64,000 nt of DNA, taken from positions 248,001 to 312,000 of the forward strand of contig JAECUM010092835.1 of the NCBI GenBank assembly GCA_016617855.1. The letters run 5' to 3'. The translations under genes were made by a program, and so were the position numbers. This document shows positions 46,786 through 57,469 of this stretch, one piece after another. The stretch comes from Megalonaias nervosa (Eukaryota > Mollusca > Bivalvia > Unionida > Unionidae). Under the pieces are notes generated by a model that saw only the letters and a list, made by a program, of their open reading frames with translations, did no database searches and had not been told where the DNA came from. How positions within the stretch are numbered: the first letter of the stretch is position 1; the number at the start of each line of letters is the position of its first letter.

Positions 46786-47770
46786 AAAAAGGTGTGAAAA
46801 AACTCCTACAAGATCTGAATCCACATAAAGCAACTGGTCCAGGCTAGATCTCATCTTGTTTCTTGAAGGAAATGGTGCCAGCCATTACACCAGCTCTCAC
46901 CTTAATCTTTCAAGCATCACATGATCAAGGTCAAGTTCCAGAAGACTGGAAGGGAGTGTATGTCATTCCATTATTCAAGAAGGGAGACGAGATAAAAAAA
47001 AAAAATGCCGCCAACTATAGACCAGTGTCCTTGACGTCAGTTTGCTGCAAGGTCATGGAACATATTGTCCACAGCCACTTGATGAAGCATCTGGAGCAAA
47101 AAAACACCCTTTGTGACCAACAAGCATTTGATAAAGTGCTGCATCAATGCCTTGCAATCAAGCTCCAACACTATGGTGTCAGTCACCGAGCGCTTGCATG
47201 GATACAGAGCTTCCTAGCAGATAGAAAGCAACAGGATGTGCTAACAGGTTTTCATCATCAACCTCCTCAGTGACCTCAGGTGTCCCACAGGGAACAGTGC
47301 TAGTGCCGTTCCTATTACTAGTATATATCAAAAACTTGCCATCAAGCATTTCCTCCACATTTAGACCCTTCGCCAACGATTATCTACTAGTGAAAGTGAT
47401 TAATTCCAAACAAGATGCAGTGTTACTACAAGGTCATCATGATGTACCAGATCATTAACCAACCAGAGGCCATGCCAACAGATTTAAGGTACCATACCGT
47501 TCCGTGGACACATATAAGAACTCCTTCTTCCCCACAGGCATCCATCTTTGGAACTGCTTGCCAGCAACAGTTATTATAGTGCCTGCCACTGATACCTTTA
47601 AGGTCCACATCAGCGCTGCAAGTCCCATGTCTTAGCATGTACACCGTGTGTAATTTTATCCTGTTTTTAGCTTGTACAAAGAGCCTTCCTTCACACATGT
47701 ACATATTTCACCACAGTGCGAACATGCCTGCGTATAGGTCAAGTACTTAATTGGAAGATGAAGATGAATG
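46786..47770 (+). pseudogene. Jockey/CR1-like non-LTR reverse transcriptase remnant with internal deletions
   Basis: The plus-strand frame reads LLQDLNPHKATGPG, then after an in-frame stop SCFLKEMVPAITPALTLIFQ, DWKGVYVIPLFKKGDE and NYRPVSLTSVCCKVMEHIV, the fingers region of the RT. It jumps from LCDQQ directly to AFDKVLHQCLAIKLQHYGVS, so about 40 residues, including the first part of motif A, are missing. A second frame has TSGVPQGTVLVPFLLLVYIK (motif B) and FANDYLLV in place of FADDxLL, so a catalytic Asp is changed to Asn. After a further deletion the C-terminus reads PYRSVDTYKNSFFPTGIHLW followed by NCLPATV. Non-autonomous. The 3' end is a GTATGTATG-type simple repeat near 47767. Confidence 0.85.
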
Positions 47771-47899
47771 TATGTATGTATGTATGGATGGATGTGTGTG
47801 TATATATATATACACACACACACATATCCAATGATCAAATGTTATGATTTGAACATAAACAGAACCCAATGAATGAGTAGTTAACACAAATGTGGACTG

Positions 47900-48216
47900 T
47901 TCTGGTGGCCTAAGTCGTTAGTGTCCACCTTGGATCCAGGAGGTCGCCGTTTCAAAACCTGGCTAAGTCATACCAAAGACATGAAAAAAATGGTACTAGC
48001 AGCTGCCTCACTTGGCGCTCAGCATTAAGAGGTTAGTGTTTGGACTGGTCGGCCTCTTTTCAGGATAATGTGACTGAGTGGTACGTGATATTACATGTCT
48101 GTGGCATCATGCCCCAGTGCTAGACATCACTATAAACTGCCACACTGCAGATAATGTAGTGATATGACTAAAATTGTTAATGCAACATTAAAAATCACAC
48201 AACACAGACACACACA
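47900..48216 (+). mobile_element. tRNA-derived SINE, family 1, copy c
   Basis: The head CTGGTGGCCTAAGTCGTTAG, degraded B box CGTTTCAAAACCTGG and body GTCATACCAAAGACATG, TTAAGAGGTTAGTGTTTGGA, AGGATAATGTGACTGAGTGG and GCCCCAGTGCTAGACATC match 549-853. It ends in (CA)n. Confidence 0.88.
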
Positions 48217-49559
48217 CACTGTGAACAAAGTTCCTGAGCATGAAATGTGTCTCAGATATCTCTTCTGGCAAAATGGGATTTATAGCTTGTCGTCATGCAT
48301 CCACTCACCAATTTAGATGATTATAGGTAGGTCAGTGTACATGTAACTTATCAAAACTCATGTGCCACCCGTACAAAATTTTCCAGGCAGACTTAAGGTG
48401 GATTTCAGACAGGTTTTTTAGGCGCTTTCTGCCTAAACCACAATTGCTCATATTAAGGGAGCTTAGGCAAATTTCAAGCGGAATTCAGGTGGATTCAGGG
48501 TGCAATTTTAGGTGAAATCTGCAAAATAGTTGTTCTAATATTCTGCTTGAATAAAAAGAATCCGTCATGATTTCCGTCTGAAATAAGAATTTGCTTGAAA
48601 TCCTGTACAAAATTTTCCAGGTGGACTTTAGGTGGATATCAGATGTGCTTCTTAAGCATTTTCTGCCTAACCATAAACTTAAAGAAGCTTAGGCGAATTT
48701 CAAGCAGACTTTAGGTGGATTTCTGGCAGAATTTTAGGCAAAATATGCAGATTAGTTGTCCTAAGATTCTGCTTAAACAAAAAAATCCATCTAAGATTAC
48801 CACCTGAAATAAAATTCAACCTGAAAAGAAGCCTGCCTGAAACTTCCACTGAAATAAAAATCCGCCTAAGGTTTCTGTCTAAAAAAAGGCTGCCTAAAAT
48901 GTCTACATAAAAATCATTCAACAGAAAAGTCTGCTTCAGATTTCTATTAAACTGCCTAATGATTCTTAGACATTATTAGGAATCAATGATAAATATTCAC
49001 AATAATTTTTAAAATGATCATAAATTTTATTTTGACAGACATTATCAAATAAGATTTAGGTTATCTTGTCCTCATTTTCTTTCTTGCATAAAAAACCTAA
49101 TCCATGATGGCATCATTTAAGTCTTTTTCATTTCACTGAAAGTTTGGTGAGATTTCACAAATATTTTGACCAAAACATTCATTGAAATTTTGGCGAGATC
49201 TCACTAAAATTTCACTGAAATATTTGTGAGATTTCACAAAAAAACCTGACCAAAACTTTCACCAAAATTCTGGTGAGGTTTCACAAAAATTTTGGCCAAA
49301 ATGTTCACTTAAGTTCTGGCGAGATCTCTAACATTTCATCGAAAGTTTTGTGAGAGTTTACTAAAACTTTGGTGAGATTTCACTCAAATTTGATCATTAT
49401 ATAGTATTTTACTGAAGTTTCAGTCATTTTTCAGACATTTCAAAAGGTTTCAAATAAATAATGGATATGAATTAAACAGGACTTTATTAACCAAGGTGAT
49501 ATTTCAGTGTACATGAAACAAAATTATACAGATGTTGTAATTATATGACATTCAAGGCA

Positions 49560-49569
49560 AGAGATATGG

Positions 49570-49602
<33 letters not shown>

Positions 49603-49702
49603 CAAATAAAAATAAAGACTTTATTTAAAGGAGGTAACTCAGTTACAGAACTAATCTACCTTGAGGCCTTCTGTTATGTACAATATATACAGTATATTCA
49701 AC

Positions 49703-49751
<49 letters not shown>

Positions 49752-51450
49752 CTTTATTTAGAGAAGGTAACTCAATTAGTCACAGAACGTATCTACCTTG
49801 AGGCCTTCTATCTGTTATGTACAATATATACAGTATATACAACATGATGTGAAGAATCTGGCTTGACACTAAATAATTCATTCATTTAAAAGTCAAAGTA
49901 TCAAGCCTGGAACACATGCACAGGCATCTGTGAACACATAAACATATATAAAAAATAAAATATCATCCTACATTGAAAAATTCAACTGTGAAAATGATGC
50001 AAAATTACAGAAAACCAGGCGGTATTTATTGTACTAGAACTGTTCAATTGTCTGAAGATTTCATTCATTTGAGACATTGATTATGAAAAGAAGAAGAGCC
50101 TGCCTTATGTCACTGGGAATGTTGTTCCATACCAGTAGACCAGTATATTGAAACCTTTTTTTTAAACAATTCCTTCTTTGGCCTTGGTATAATGTAATTT
50201 TTACTTCTTATGGACCTTAAATTTGGAGTACCATCAGCACCTCTTTGGTGAAAGAATATTGCTTAGATAGACAGGAATGGCTTTTCTGGTTACTTTATAC
50301 ATTGATTTGGCCTTTCTAAGAAATATTCTTTCATGTATTGTTAAAACCTTTTTATTATTCATTGCATCCTGGAAATTGTCTATACATTGATGTAGAATTA
50401 AATGGCAAGCCCTCTTTTGGAGTCTTAAAAGTGTTGTTATCTTGGAATTAGAGGTATTACCCCAAATTACATTACAACAGTCCAGATATGGCTGAATATA
50501 ATGTTTATAAAAAATGACCCTATACTGAAGAGGAATGTATGTTTTGATTTTCCTCAGTAGCCAAAGATAAGAATTAACCTTTTTTGAAACATGCTGAATG
50601 TGAATAGACCAAGTACGATTGTTATCTATGAATACGCCAAGAATTCTGTCATGAGAGGTCATTTAAAGGCTCACATTGTCAAATAGAACCTGGAGTTTGT
50701 TGCTATCATAAGCCTTGCTCATTTTTGTTGTGTTGTAACTAGTAGGGCTTTCATTTTTTCTGTATTTATGAACATACTTGCACCATACTTTAAGTCTGTT
50801 TAGAGCATCTTGTAAGTTATTTTCAAGTACCGTTTTGGTTTTACCCATCTCAGACAGTATGATATCATCTGCATAGAGGTCACTGGAAGAAATTGAAGTT
50901 CCTATCTTAAGAGACAAGTTGTTGATAGACAGAATAACAGAGGTTCGAGGGTAGAGCCCTGTGGTACTCCACAATTAATATTTTTACTTTGAGAAAGTTG
51001 ATCATTTAAAGATACTTTTTGTACTCTATCGGTTAAGTAAGAAGTAAACCAGTTTAGGCAGTTTTCACTGCATTGATAGATTTTTAGTTTTTCAAGCAAA
51101 ATTTCATGGACTACAAGATCAAAAGCTTTACAAAAATCAACCATAATAGTGCCTACCATTTCTCCTTGATCTAATGCTTTCAGCCGTTTATCAATCAAAG
51201 ATACAAGTGCAGTTTCACATGATGTGAAGAATCTGGCTTGACACTAAATAATTAAGTGATTTTAAAAATCAAAGTATCAAGCCTGGAACATATGCACAGG
51301 CATCCGTAAACACATAAACATATATAAAATATAAAATATAATCCTGCATTGAAAAATTAAACTGTGAAAATGCTGCAAAATTACAGAAAAGCATCCATTT
51401 GAGACACTGATTATGAAAAGAAGAAATGCTAGGTGCCTGCCTTATGTCAC
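49560..51450 (-). pseudogene. CR1-group LINE reverse transcriptase remnant with duplicated 3' ends
   Basis: The 51198-50902 block reads TIMVDFCKAFDLVVHEILLE (motif A, catalytic Asp kept), LNWFTSYLTDRVQKVSLNDQ and CGVPQGSTLEPLLF (motif B). The 50974-50663 block reads INNLSLKIGTSISSSDLYAD with DIILSEMG following (intact YADD motif) and ALNRLKVWC. The 50662-50234 block reads DRILGVFIDNNRTWSIHIQH, PYLDCCNVIWGN and LLRLQKRACHLIL (C-terminal region). Frameshifts separate the blocks and the endonuclease is absent. The 3' UTR (GATGTGAAGAATCTGGCTTG ...) occurs both after the ORF (49845-50115) and before it (51217-51450). The terminal tail (GCCTCAAGGTAGAT ... AATAAAGTCATTATT, minus strand) occurs twice (49570-49700 and 49703-49850). 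Confidence 0.85.
49703..49750. repeat. (AAT)n microsatellite / LINE 3' tail
   Basis: About 15 AAT units directly beside a GACTTTATTTA LINE terminus. A shorter run lies at 49577-49601 beside the other tail copy. These are the simple 3' repeats of minus-strand LINE copies. Confidence 0.9.
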
Positions 51451-52089
51451 TGTTGTACTCCAGACTTAATTTTTGATTAATGTACTAACTATGATGCTGT
51501 TGTGGTCTCTTGAATTAGTCCTTGAAATATAACAAGGAAAGATGTAGAAAGAAGTTATTGTTCCCAAAATGAACAATAAAATTACAGCTATCAGAAACAG
51601 GAAATATAAATGTTGCTGAAAATCATTCAAATTATACAAGAAACAAAAAATAAATTTTATTATATCTTATTGATATTTTTTATTGAAATGTCAGTGATAT
51701 TGCAATCACAAAATATCACTATATTTTCAGAACTTTTGGCAAACTCTCAGTGAAATTTCAGATTACAAATTCTCACTGATATTTTCAGAATTTCTGGTAG
51801 AGTCAGTGAAATTTCAATCACAAAATTTCAATGATATTGTCTGAAATTTTGTTAAAATCTCCTAAAATACCATAATTTTAGTGAAAAAAGGACATCTGAG
51901 TGAATGTCAAAAAATTTTCAGTGATTTTGCTGAAATTTCAGTCACATTTTCACTAGAGTATGATTTTTGTAGAGTATATTTTAATGGGAAGCAAAAAAAC
52001 CTTATTTTTCAGAGTAAACATCAGATAAAGTCCAAAGTCCACCTTGCACCAAATTTTCTAAGTCCAAAGATTCATCTATGCTTGCAGTT

Positions 52090-52344
52090 CTTGTTGCTGT
52101 TGCTGTAGGGCTTAACGCCATTTTTGAGCACACGATAGGCTATACATGGCGGCCAGTATTAATGGTGGAGGAAGAAACCGGGAAATCCCCAGAAAGAACC
52201 ACCGACCCACGAGAAGCTACTGGCAAGCTTTCTCACATATCCACATTCACCGAATCCGAGACTCGAACTCACACAGACATTGGTGAGATGGCAATGATCC
52301 GTTAACAGAGAGCGCTTTAGACCACTCGGCCGCTCGGGGCCCCG
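52090..52344 (-). mobile_element. tRNA-derived SINE, family 2 (Meta-like body), copy a
   Basis: On the minus strand the head is GGCCCCGAGCGGCCGAGTGG followed by TCTAAAGCGCTCTCTG, with B-box GAGTTCGAGTCTCGG, resembling a tRNA-Ser/Leu head. The body has GCCAGTAGCTTCTCGTGGGT, CGGTGGTTCTTTC, GGTTTCTTCCTCCACCATTA and GGCGTTAAGCCCTA, then a (CAA)-type tail. The body resembles the conserved central domain of metazoan Meta-SINEs (recalled, not searched). The pair copy is at 54159-54423. Confidence 0.8.
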
Positions 52345-53241
52345 AAGCAGTTCTTGTGATAAAGTTCAAAATTATGCCTAACATTTCTGCTAAAATCAGT
52401 CTAAGTCCAAAATCCATCTTAAAGTAGGAAAATGAACTACACAATCAGAACTTTTTTGTCTAACAGTTATCCTTTAGGTGGAATATAAGAAATAGTATGC
52501 ATAACTATTAGACGGATTCAGTCTGTCACCTTGTCGTATTCCCAGTCCACCTCAAGTCCATCTAAAATTTGGGGTTTATAGGCGGAATACACCCTGAATC
52601 CACCTAAAATCCAGGTGGAATCTGCCAAAACATTTTGTATGGGTGTCATGAGCTAAGTATAAAAAACTTCACCTAACCAGTAAAATGGAGAATAGAGGTC
52701 ACTATGACCTTTCATGATATAGGTGCAATATTAAGAGAGATATATACAATTATACAATCATTTATTGTAATGACTGAAGCATGAACAACAAAAACAACAA
52801 ACTGAACCAAAATCAGTGAACTGTATGTATCATGTGCATTCTATCCACACAGCTTGGTGACTGTAGATAGTGGGCAACTGAGTTATTATACAGAACCCAA
52901 ATTGGTAACAGAAGGAAGACTTGACACTGAATGGATGGACACCATTAAAAACACAATACACCTTACCTTATGGTGGGCTGATTATCCTGTCACTGGTTGT
53001 TGATAATATAATTATAGCCCTATTTTAAATTGTATTAAAATCTACATCATGTTGATTCTACTTACTGTACCACTGACTGAATATTTCCAAAGATAAGGGT
53101 ATACTGAATATGCAATATTTTACTCATATTTCAGTGTCTTCATGATCTTCATATACCAAGTTTTATTTAAGATGAATGACAAATAAAGTATTAAGATCTA
53201 GAGAGATAACAAACTCAGTCAATCTGGTGCAAGATCATCTC

Positions 53242-53242
<1 letters not shown>

Positions 53243-53303
<61 letters not shown>
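53243..53303. repeat. (TA)n microsatellite in a CTCAT...ATGAG palindrome
   Basis: About 30 TA units flanked by CTCAT and ATGAG, so the whole block can fold into one hairpin. Confidence 0.97.
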
Positions 53304-53305
<2 letters not shown>

Positions 53306-53834
53306 GAGAAGTGTTATTCAAGTAAACTGGGGCAAACTTACAACAAACTTCATACATCATTTTGGTTTCTTCAAAGGTAAAATCTCTTCTTGAAAATCCT
53401 CTTGAATTGTTTTTGTTACCAAAGACTTTTATTAATATAAATTGGATGTATTTCCTTATAGTATTTCACAATGATCCATAACGAGATTGAATGTAGATCT
53501 TGTAAAAAGTGACATGGTATTTTTGGGAATGAAATATTTCATTATTCTTAATAACCAAGGATAGAGCTCATTTCTTAGTAATGAAACTTGTGTGATCAGA
53601 CCAAAGCAAATTACTGTCAAGAAGAATCACCAAGAATTTTATTCTTTAAAAGTCACTTTCAGTTTTTCATTATATTAAAGAAAGGCTCGAGTCTTCAGTC
53701 ATTAATTTTCCTTGTTTTGCCATTTAGTTAATGAAAATTTGTCTTATTTGCATTTACATCCATGGCATTCTCCTTAAACCATAAATAAAGCCTCTCCAAT
53801 GCTGTCTGAAAATTTATTTTAACAGCTGCATCTA

Positions 53835-54045
53835 CATACTATGTATACTCACTTTTAAGTTGAGCCCAACTGCTAAATGCAGAGACAAAGAAAATGTGCT
53901 GGAAGATCTGGGTCTGTGCAGTTGGTTAGGAGTAATCAGTAGATCAAACAACATAGACCCTGATCTGCGTGCGCATTATGATATGGCAGATCAGGATCTT
54001 TGCTGTTTGCAGTTTGACTCAACTCATACGTGAGTATATGCAGTA
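53835..54045. mobile_element. MITE, TACCATAT-TIR family, copy 4
   Basis: The left end TATGTATACTCACTTTTAAG with TTGAGCCCAACTGC, and the right end GCAGTTTGACTCAACTCATA with CGTGAGTATATGCAGTA, are inverted repeats. The interior has GATCTGGGTCTGTGC, AGGAGTAATCAGTAGATCAA and GACCCTGATCTGC. It is inserted in a reverse transcriptase fossil. Confidence 0.78.
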
Positions 54046-54158
54046 CAGATCAGAGAGTAATAATATTTTCAATATTATGGCAAAGAATGGTAAAAGAACA
54101 AAGTGACCCATAGAATCAATCCTTGTGGTACACCAGTTTTATTCTTTTACTTCTGATA

Positions 54159-54402
54159 CGGGGGCCCTGAGTGGCCGAGTGGTCTAAAGTGCTCACTGTT
54201 ACAGATCACTGCCATCTCACCTCTGTCTGCGTGAGTTCGAGTCTCAGGCTTGGCTAACGTGGGCACGTGAGAAAGCCTGCCAGTAGCTTCTCATGGGTCA
54301 GTGGTTCTTCCCGGGGCTTTCCAGGGTTCTTCCTCCACCAATTATACTGACCACCATGTATAGCCTATCTTGTGCTGAAAAATGGCATTAAACCCTACAA
54401 CA

Positions 54403-54423
<21 letters not shown>
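54159..54423 (+). mobile_element. tRNA-derived SINE, family 2 (Meta-like body), copy b, with target duplication
   Basis: The head GGGGGCCCTGAGTGGCCGAG with TGGTCTAAAG and B-box GAGTTCGAGTCTCAG is followed by GCCAGTAGCTTCTCATGGGT, CAGTGGTTCTTCCCGG, TTCTTCCTCCACCA and GGCATTAAACCCTACAACAA, with a (CAA)n tail. A 10-bp direct repeat brackets it (ACTTCTGATA at 54149-54158, ACTTTTGATA at 54424-54433; one mismatch), as expected of LINE-mediated insertion. Confidence 0.88.
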
Positions 54424-54433
<10 letters not shown>

Positions 54434-55039
54434 CAATTTAGTTGCAATTTTTTTTAATGTCTCACTTATGTATGAAGCAAACCATCTGTGAACAGTATCA
54501 CAACACTGAAACATTTTTCTTTTTCCTAGGAGAATAAATTTATGATTTGCATGATTGAAAACTTTAAAAAAACATAGCGTTCCCCCATCATGAAATATTG
54601 CTTCCTGTACAGCCCACAGCCTTGTATAAATAGCCAATATTGGTGCTGTTTCACAGGAATGAATTTTGAATTTGCCTAAAACCTGTTGTGATGGAGAAGC
54701 CTGCGGTCACTGAAATAAGTCATGAATGAGTAACATGTTTTTCAGTTAGTTTTGTTTGTTTAGAAACTGGCCAAAATATGTTTATGTCACCTTTGAATCT
54801 ACCTTTCGTAGTGGTGTTACCTATGCAGTTTCTGATAACTAGAGAAATTCACATCTTCAGATTATGATAATATAAAAATTGCTGCTGCTGTTAAAAGCCA
54901 TGAGTCGATAATATGAAGTTCTGTATTAATATCAATGTTTTGCAAATATTTTAAAACAAATTTCTTTTTATAACCACTGAGAACAAAATCCTTAAGATAC
55001 CAGTGATTGATGTGATATTGTATATCAGAACATGCGCAC

Positions 55040-56608
55040 ATGACTTCTCTTATACTCACTATTCATAAGCAGATCTATGATGCCGCTAAGAAGAATGTCA
55101 CAAACATAGTTCATGCAGCGAAATCAGCCCACTACAGTACTAAGATCACAGAAAGTTCCAGCTGCAAAGAGCTATTTGAGATTACTAACAAGCTAATGTC
55201 AAGAAACACATGTACACCACTTCCAGCTACCTTCTCTCTAGTCCACCTTCCAGACCTGTTTGCAAATTTCTTCCGTGACAAAGTACAAACCATCAGAGAT
55301 AAACTTGACAATACAATTTCAGTTGACTCGTCGTCACCATACAGTTGCGATACAGAATTTCAGTGGCAACCATTAGCAGCATTTGAACCTGTCTCTATGG
55401 ATTTAGTATGTACAATCGTGATGAAGAGTGCACCAATGTCATGTGAACTGGATCCGATTCTGACGTCACTGCTGCTAGAGTGCTTGGATCCAATATTGCC
55501 TTCACTAACTGATGTTATTAATACCTCTCTCTCATCTGGGGAATTCCCATCATTTTACAAAACTGCCATTGTAAAGCCTCTGCTGAAGAAACCAACACTC
55601 AACCATAATGATTTAAAGAACTACCGCCCAGTTTCTGATCTCCCATTCATGTCAAAAATCTTAGAAAAAGTTGTTCTATCCCAACTTGTATCTCATCTGA
55701 ATTCAAACAATCTTTTTAGCAATGTACAGTCTGCATATCACCCTTTCCACAGTACTGAAACTGCTCTTCTGAAAGTAGTCAATGACCTTCTCTCTGCTTT
55801 GGATGGCGGAAAGATTACAGTCCTCACTCTCCTTGACTTGTCTGCAGCATTTGACACTATAGACCATGATATATTACTTCACCATCTCCAGCATGTATTT
55901 GGCATTCATGATATGGCCTTACTATGGTTCAAGTCCTACTTGGTCAACAGGACACAAATTGTGTCCGCAAATGGAAAACACTCCAGCCCAGTTGATCTAT
56001 GCTGTGGTGTTCCACAGGGGTCTGTTCTTGGACCTGTTCTCTTCATTCTATACACTCAGCCACTCTCAAGTGTCATAGATCATCATCCAGTGTCTCACCA
56101 ATTGTATGCTGATGACATCCAAATATACAAATCTAGCCATCCAGCTGAAGTTGAAGCTACCATCCAAGGCGTAGAGAGGTGCATTTCTGATGTGAAATCA
56201 TGGATGACATGTAACAAGCTGCAGATGAATGATGATAAAACTGAAGCCATCCTGATTACAACACAAAGACTTTCTCTTTCACATCCTTTACCTCAGACAA
56301 TAAATATCAGCAACACCAACATTAAATTCACACAGTCAGTACGAAACCTCGGTGTCACTCTTGACAGTACTCTCTCATTGCATCAATATGTCATGAACAT
56401 ATGCAAGGCTGCATATCTTGAGCTGAGACGAATCAGCTCCATTCGCAAGTATCTTTCAGTTGATGCCACTAAAACACTTGTGTGTTCCTTAGTACTTTCA
56501 AGACTGGACTATTGTAACTCAATTCTGTCTGGTTCGTCTCAATATCTACTTCAGAAACTTCAAAAAGTTCAAAATACAGCTGCTCGGATCATCCTTAGAG
56601 TACCATGA
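55040..56608 (+). pseudogene. L2/CR1-like LINE ORF2, 5'-truncated, 522 codons with intact RT motifs
   Basis: This is the reverse transcriptase of a non-LTR retrotransposon, which copies its RNA into a nicked chromosomal site. The frame is open from 55016; the ATG is incidental, since the element is cut inside the linker between endonuclease and RT (IVHAAKSAHYSTKI, LFANFFRDKVQTIRDKL). Residues about 193-199 are KNYRPVS. Motif A is LLDLSAAFDTIDH (catalytic Asp at about 266), motif B is CGVPQGSVLGP (322-332) and motif C is YADD (356-359), all intact. The C-terminal region has RNLGVTLDSTLS, SRLDYCNSIL and LQKVQNTAARII. A TGA ends the frame at 522, yet homologous coding continues past it (SEHASPLLCTLHWL, then after a frameshift RIKHKICSLCYVSLTGSSPT and FAYQGPAMWNELP). 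The copy is inactive but is the best preserved here. Confidence 0.9.
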
Positions 56609-57155
56609 TCAGAGCACGCCTCTCCCCTCCTCTGTACCCTACACTGGCTATTCCATACGATCCAGAATTAAACACAAAATTTGTTCTCTGTGCTACGTTT
56701 CACTGACGGGCTCCAGTCCAACATACCTATCTGACCTCACCCATGTGTACACACCTGCAAGATGCTTACGCTCCTCTTCTGACACTCGTATTCTCATTAT
56801 TCCCACTATGAAGATGAAATCATATGGACAACGCTCTTTTGCATACCAGGGCCCAGCAATGTGGAATGAATTGCCCACTGCACTTAGACACAAAGGCACA
56901 CAGTGATCTCATTCAAGAGCGCTCTTAAAACTCACCTATTTCAACTGCAAGAACAGACTTAAAGATCTAATAATGTATCCTTGCCTTAAATATTTACAGC
57001 ATATTTTCTGTTTCTATTTTCGAGGTGTTTGTTTTTATTTTTGTAATCATATCATTATATATGTTTTTTTAAGTGTTGTCAAATGTTGTAAAGCGCTTAG
57101 AGCTTCTAAAGATTAGGCGCTATACAAAGTCCTCATTATTATTATTATTATTATA
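56609..57155 (+). mobile_element. 3' end of the L2/CR1-like LINE
   Basis: It contains the remaining out-of-frame C-terminal coding (to about 56950) and a 3' UTR that ends GTAAAGCGCTTAGAGCTTCT, then GGCGCTATACAAAGTCCTCA and (TTA)n at 57135-57153. The pair of GCGCT motifs followed by an ATT repeat is the hallmark 3' hairpin and tail of L2-clade elements and the SINEs they mobilise. Confidence 0.85.
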
Positions 57156-57469
57156 TAACTTTTTGCCAGTGTTGATTGCAATGTGTGGGAAGAGGAAAAT
57201 GGCAGAAAGTCCCACAAAATTACCAGAAATAAGAAAATCAGCTACAAAGTGTACTGAAACAAGACAAAATTGCACAAATTACCTGCAAAATGACACATGT
57301 GAGATGGTCTGATCCTGTGAATTATGGTTGTTAAAGCTTAGAGGCAACACATTATACTTTATTCTCCCGAAATAGTAAGCATTTTTTCTTACTGAATAGA
57401 AAACTTTCTTCATATGTTATTTTCTTTATCTATGTTTAAAAAACAACAAACAAGGAGCAAGAGCCTCTT

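Larger units (their letters stand above)
48360..52650. mobile_element. Mirror-image DNA element of about 4.3 kb with layered inverted arrays
   Basis: The left terminus (CACCCGTACAAAATTTTCC, AGGTGGATTTCAG) and the reverse complement of the right terminus (CACCCATACAAAATGTTTTG, AGGTGGATTCAGG) are inverted repeats. Inside each end lies an array of TTAGG(T/C)GGA..GAAATC-like motifs (48360-48960 and 52345-52650), and further in a second array of TTTGGTGAGATTTCAC / GTGAAATTTCA-like motifs (49120-49480 and 51680-51960). The left end contains two tandem copies of about 234 bp (48371-48604, 48605-48835). The centre holds a minus-strand LINE remnant and the right flank a SINE. No transposase is recognised; subterminal repeat arrays suggest a CACTA/EnSpm-like or similar non-autonomous transposon. 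Exact ends and target duplication are uncertain. Confidence 0.65.
53640..54640 (-). pseudogene. CR1-group reverse transcriptase fossil split by a SINE and a MITE
   Basis: On the minus strand, 54637-54430 reads FHDGGTLCFFKVFNHANHKF followed by ILLGK and VHRWFASYISETLK, a degraded motif A region (F-x-D-F-x-K-A-F-D-x-V-x-H in relatives). After the SINE, 54150-54110 has TGVPQG (motif B). After more decay and the MITE at 53835-54045, 53825-53690 has ALERLYLWF, EN(A)MDVNANK and further LxKxxF-type coding similar to 50974-50663. The collinear order across both insertions shows one reverse transcriptase ORF that was present before the SINE and MITE landed. No catalytic function can remain. Confidence 0.7.
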
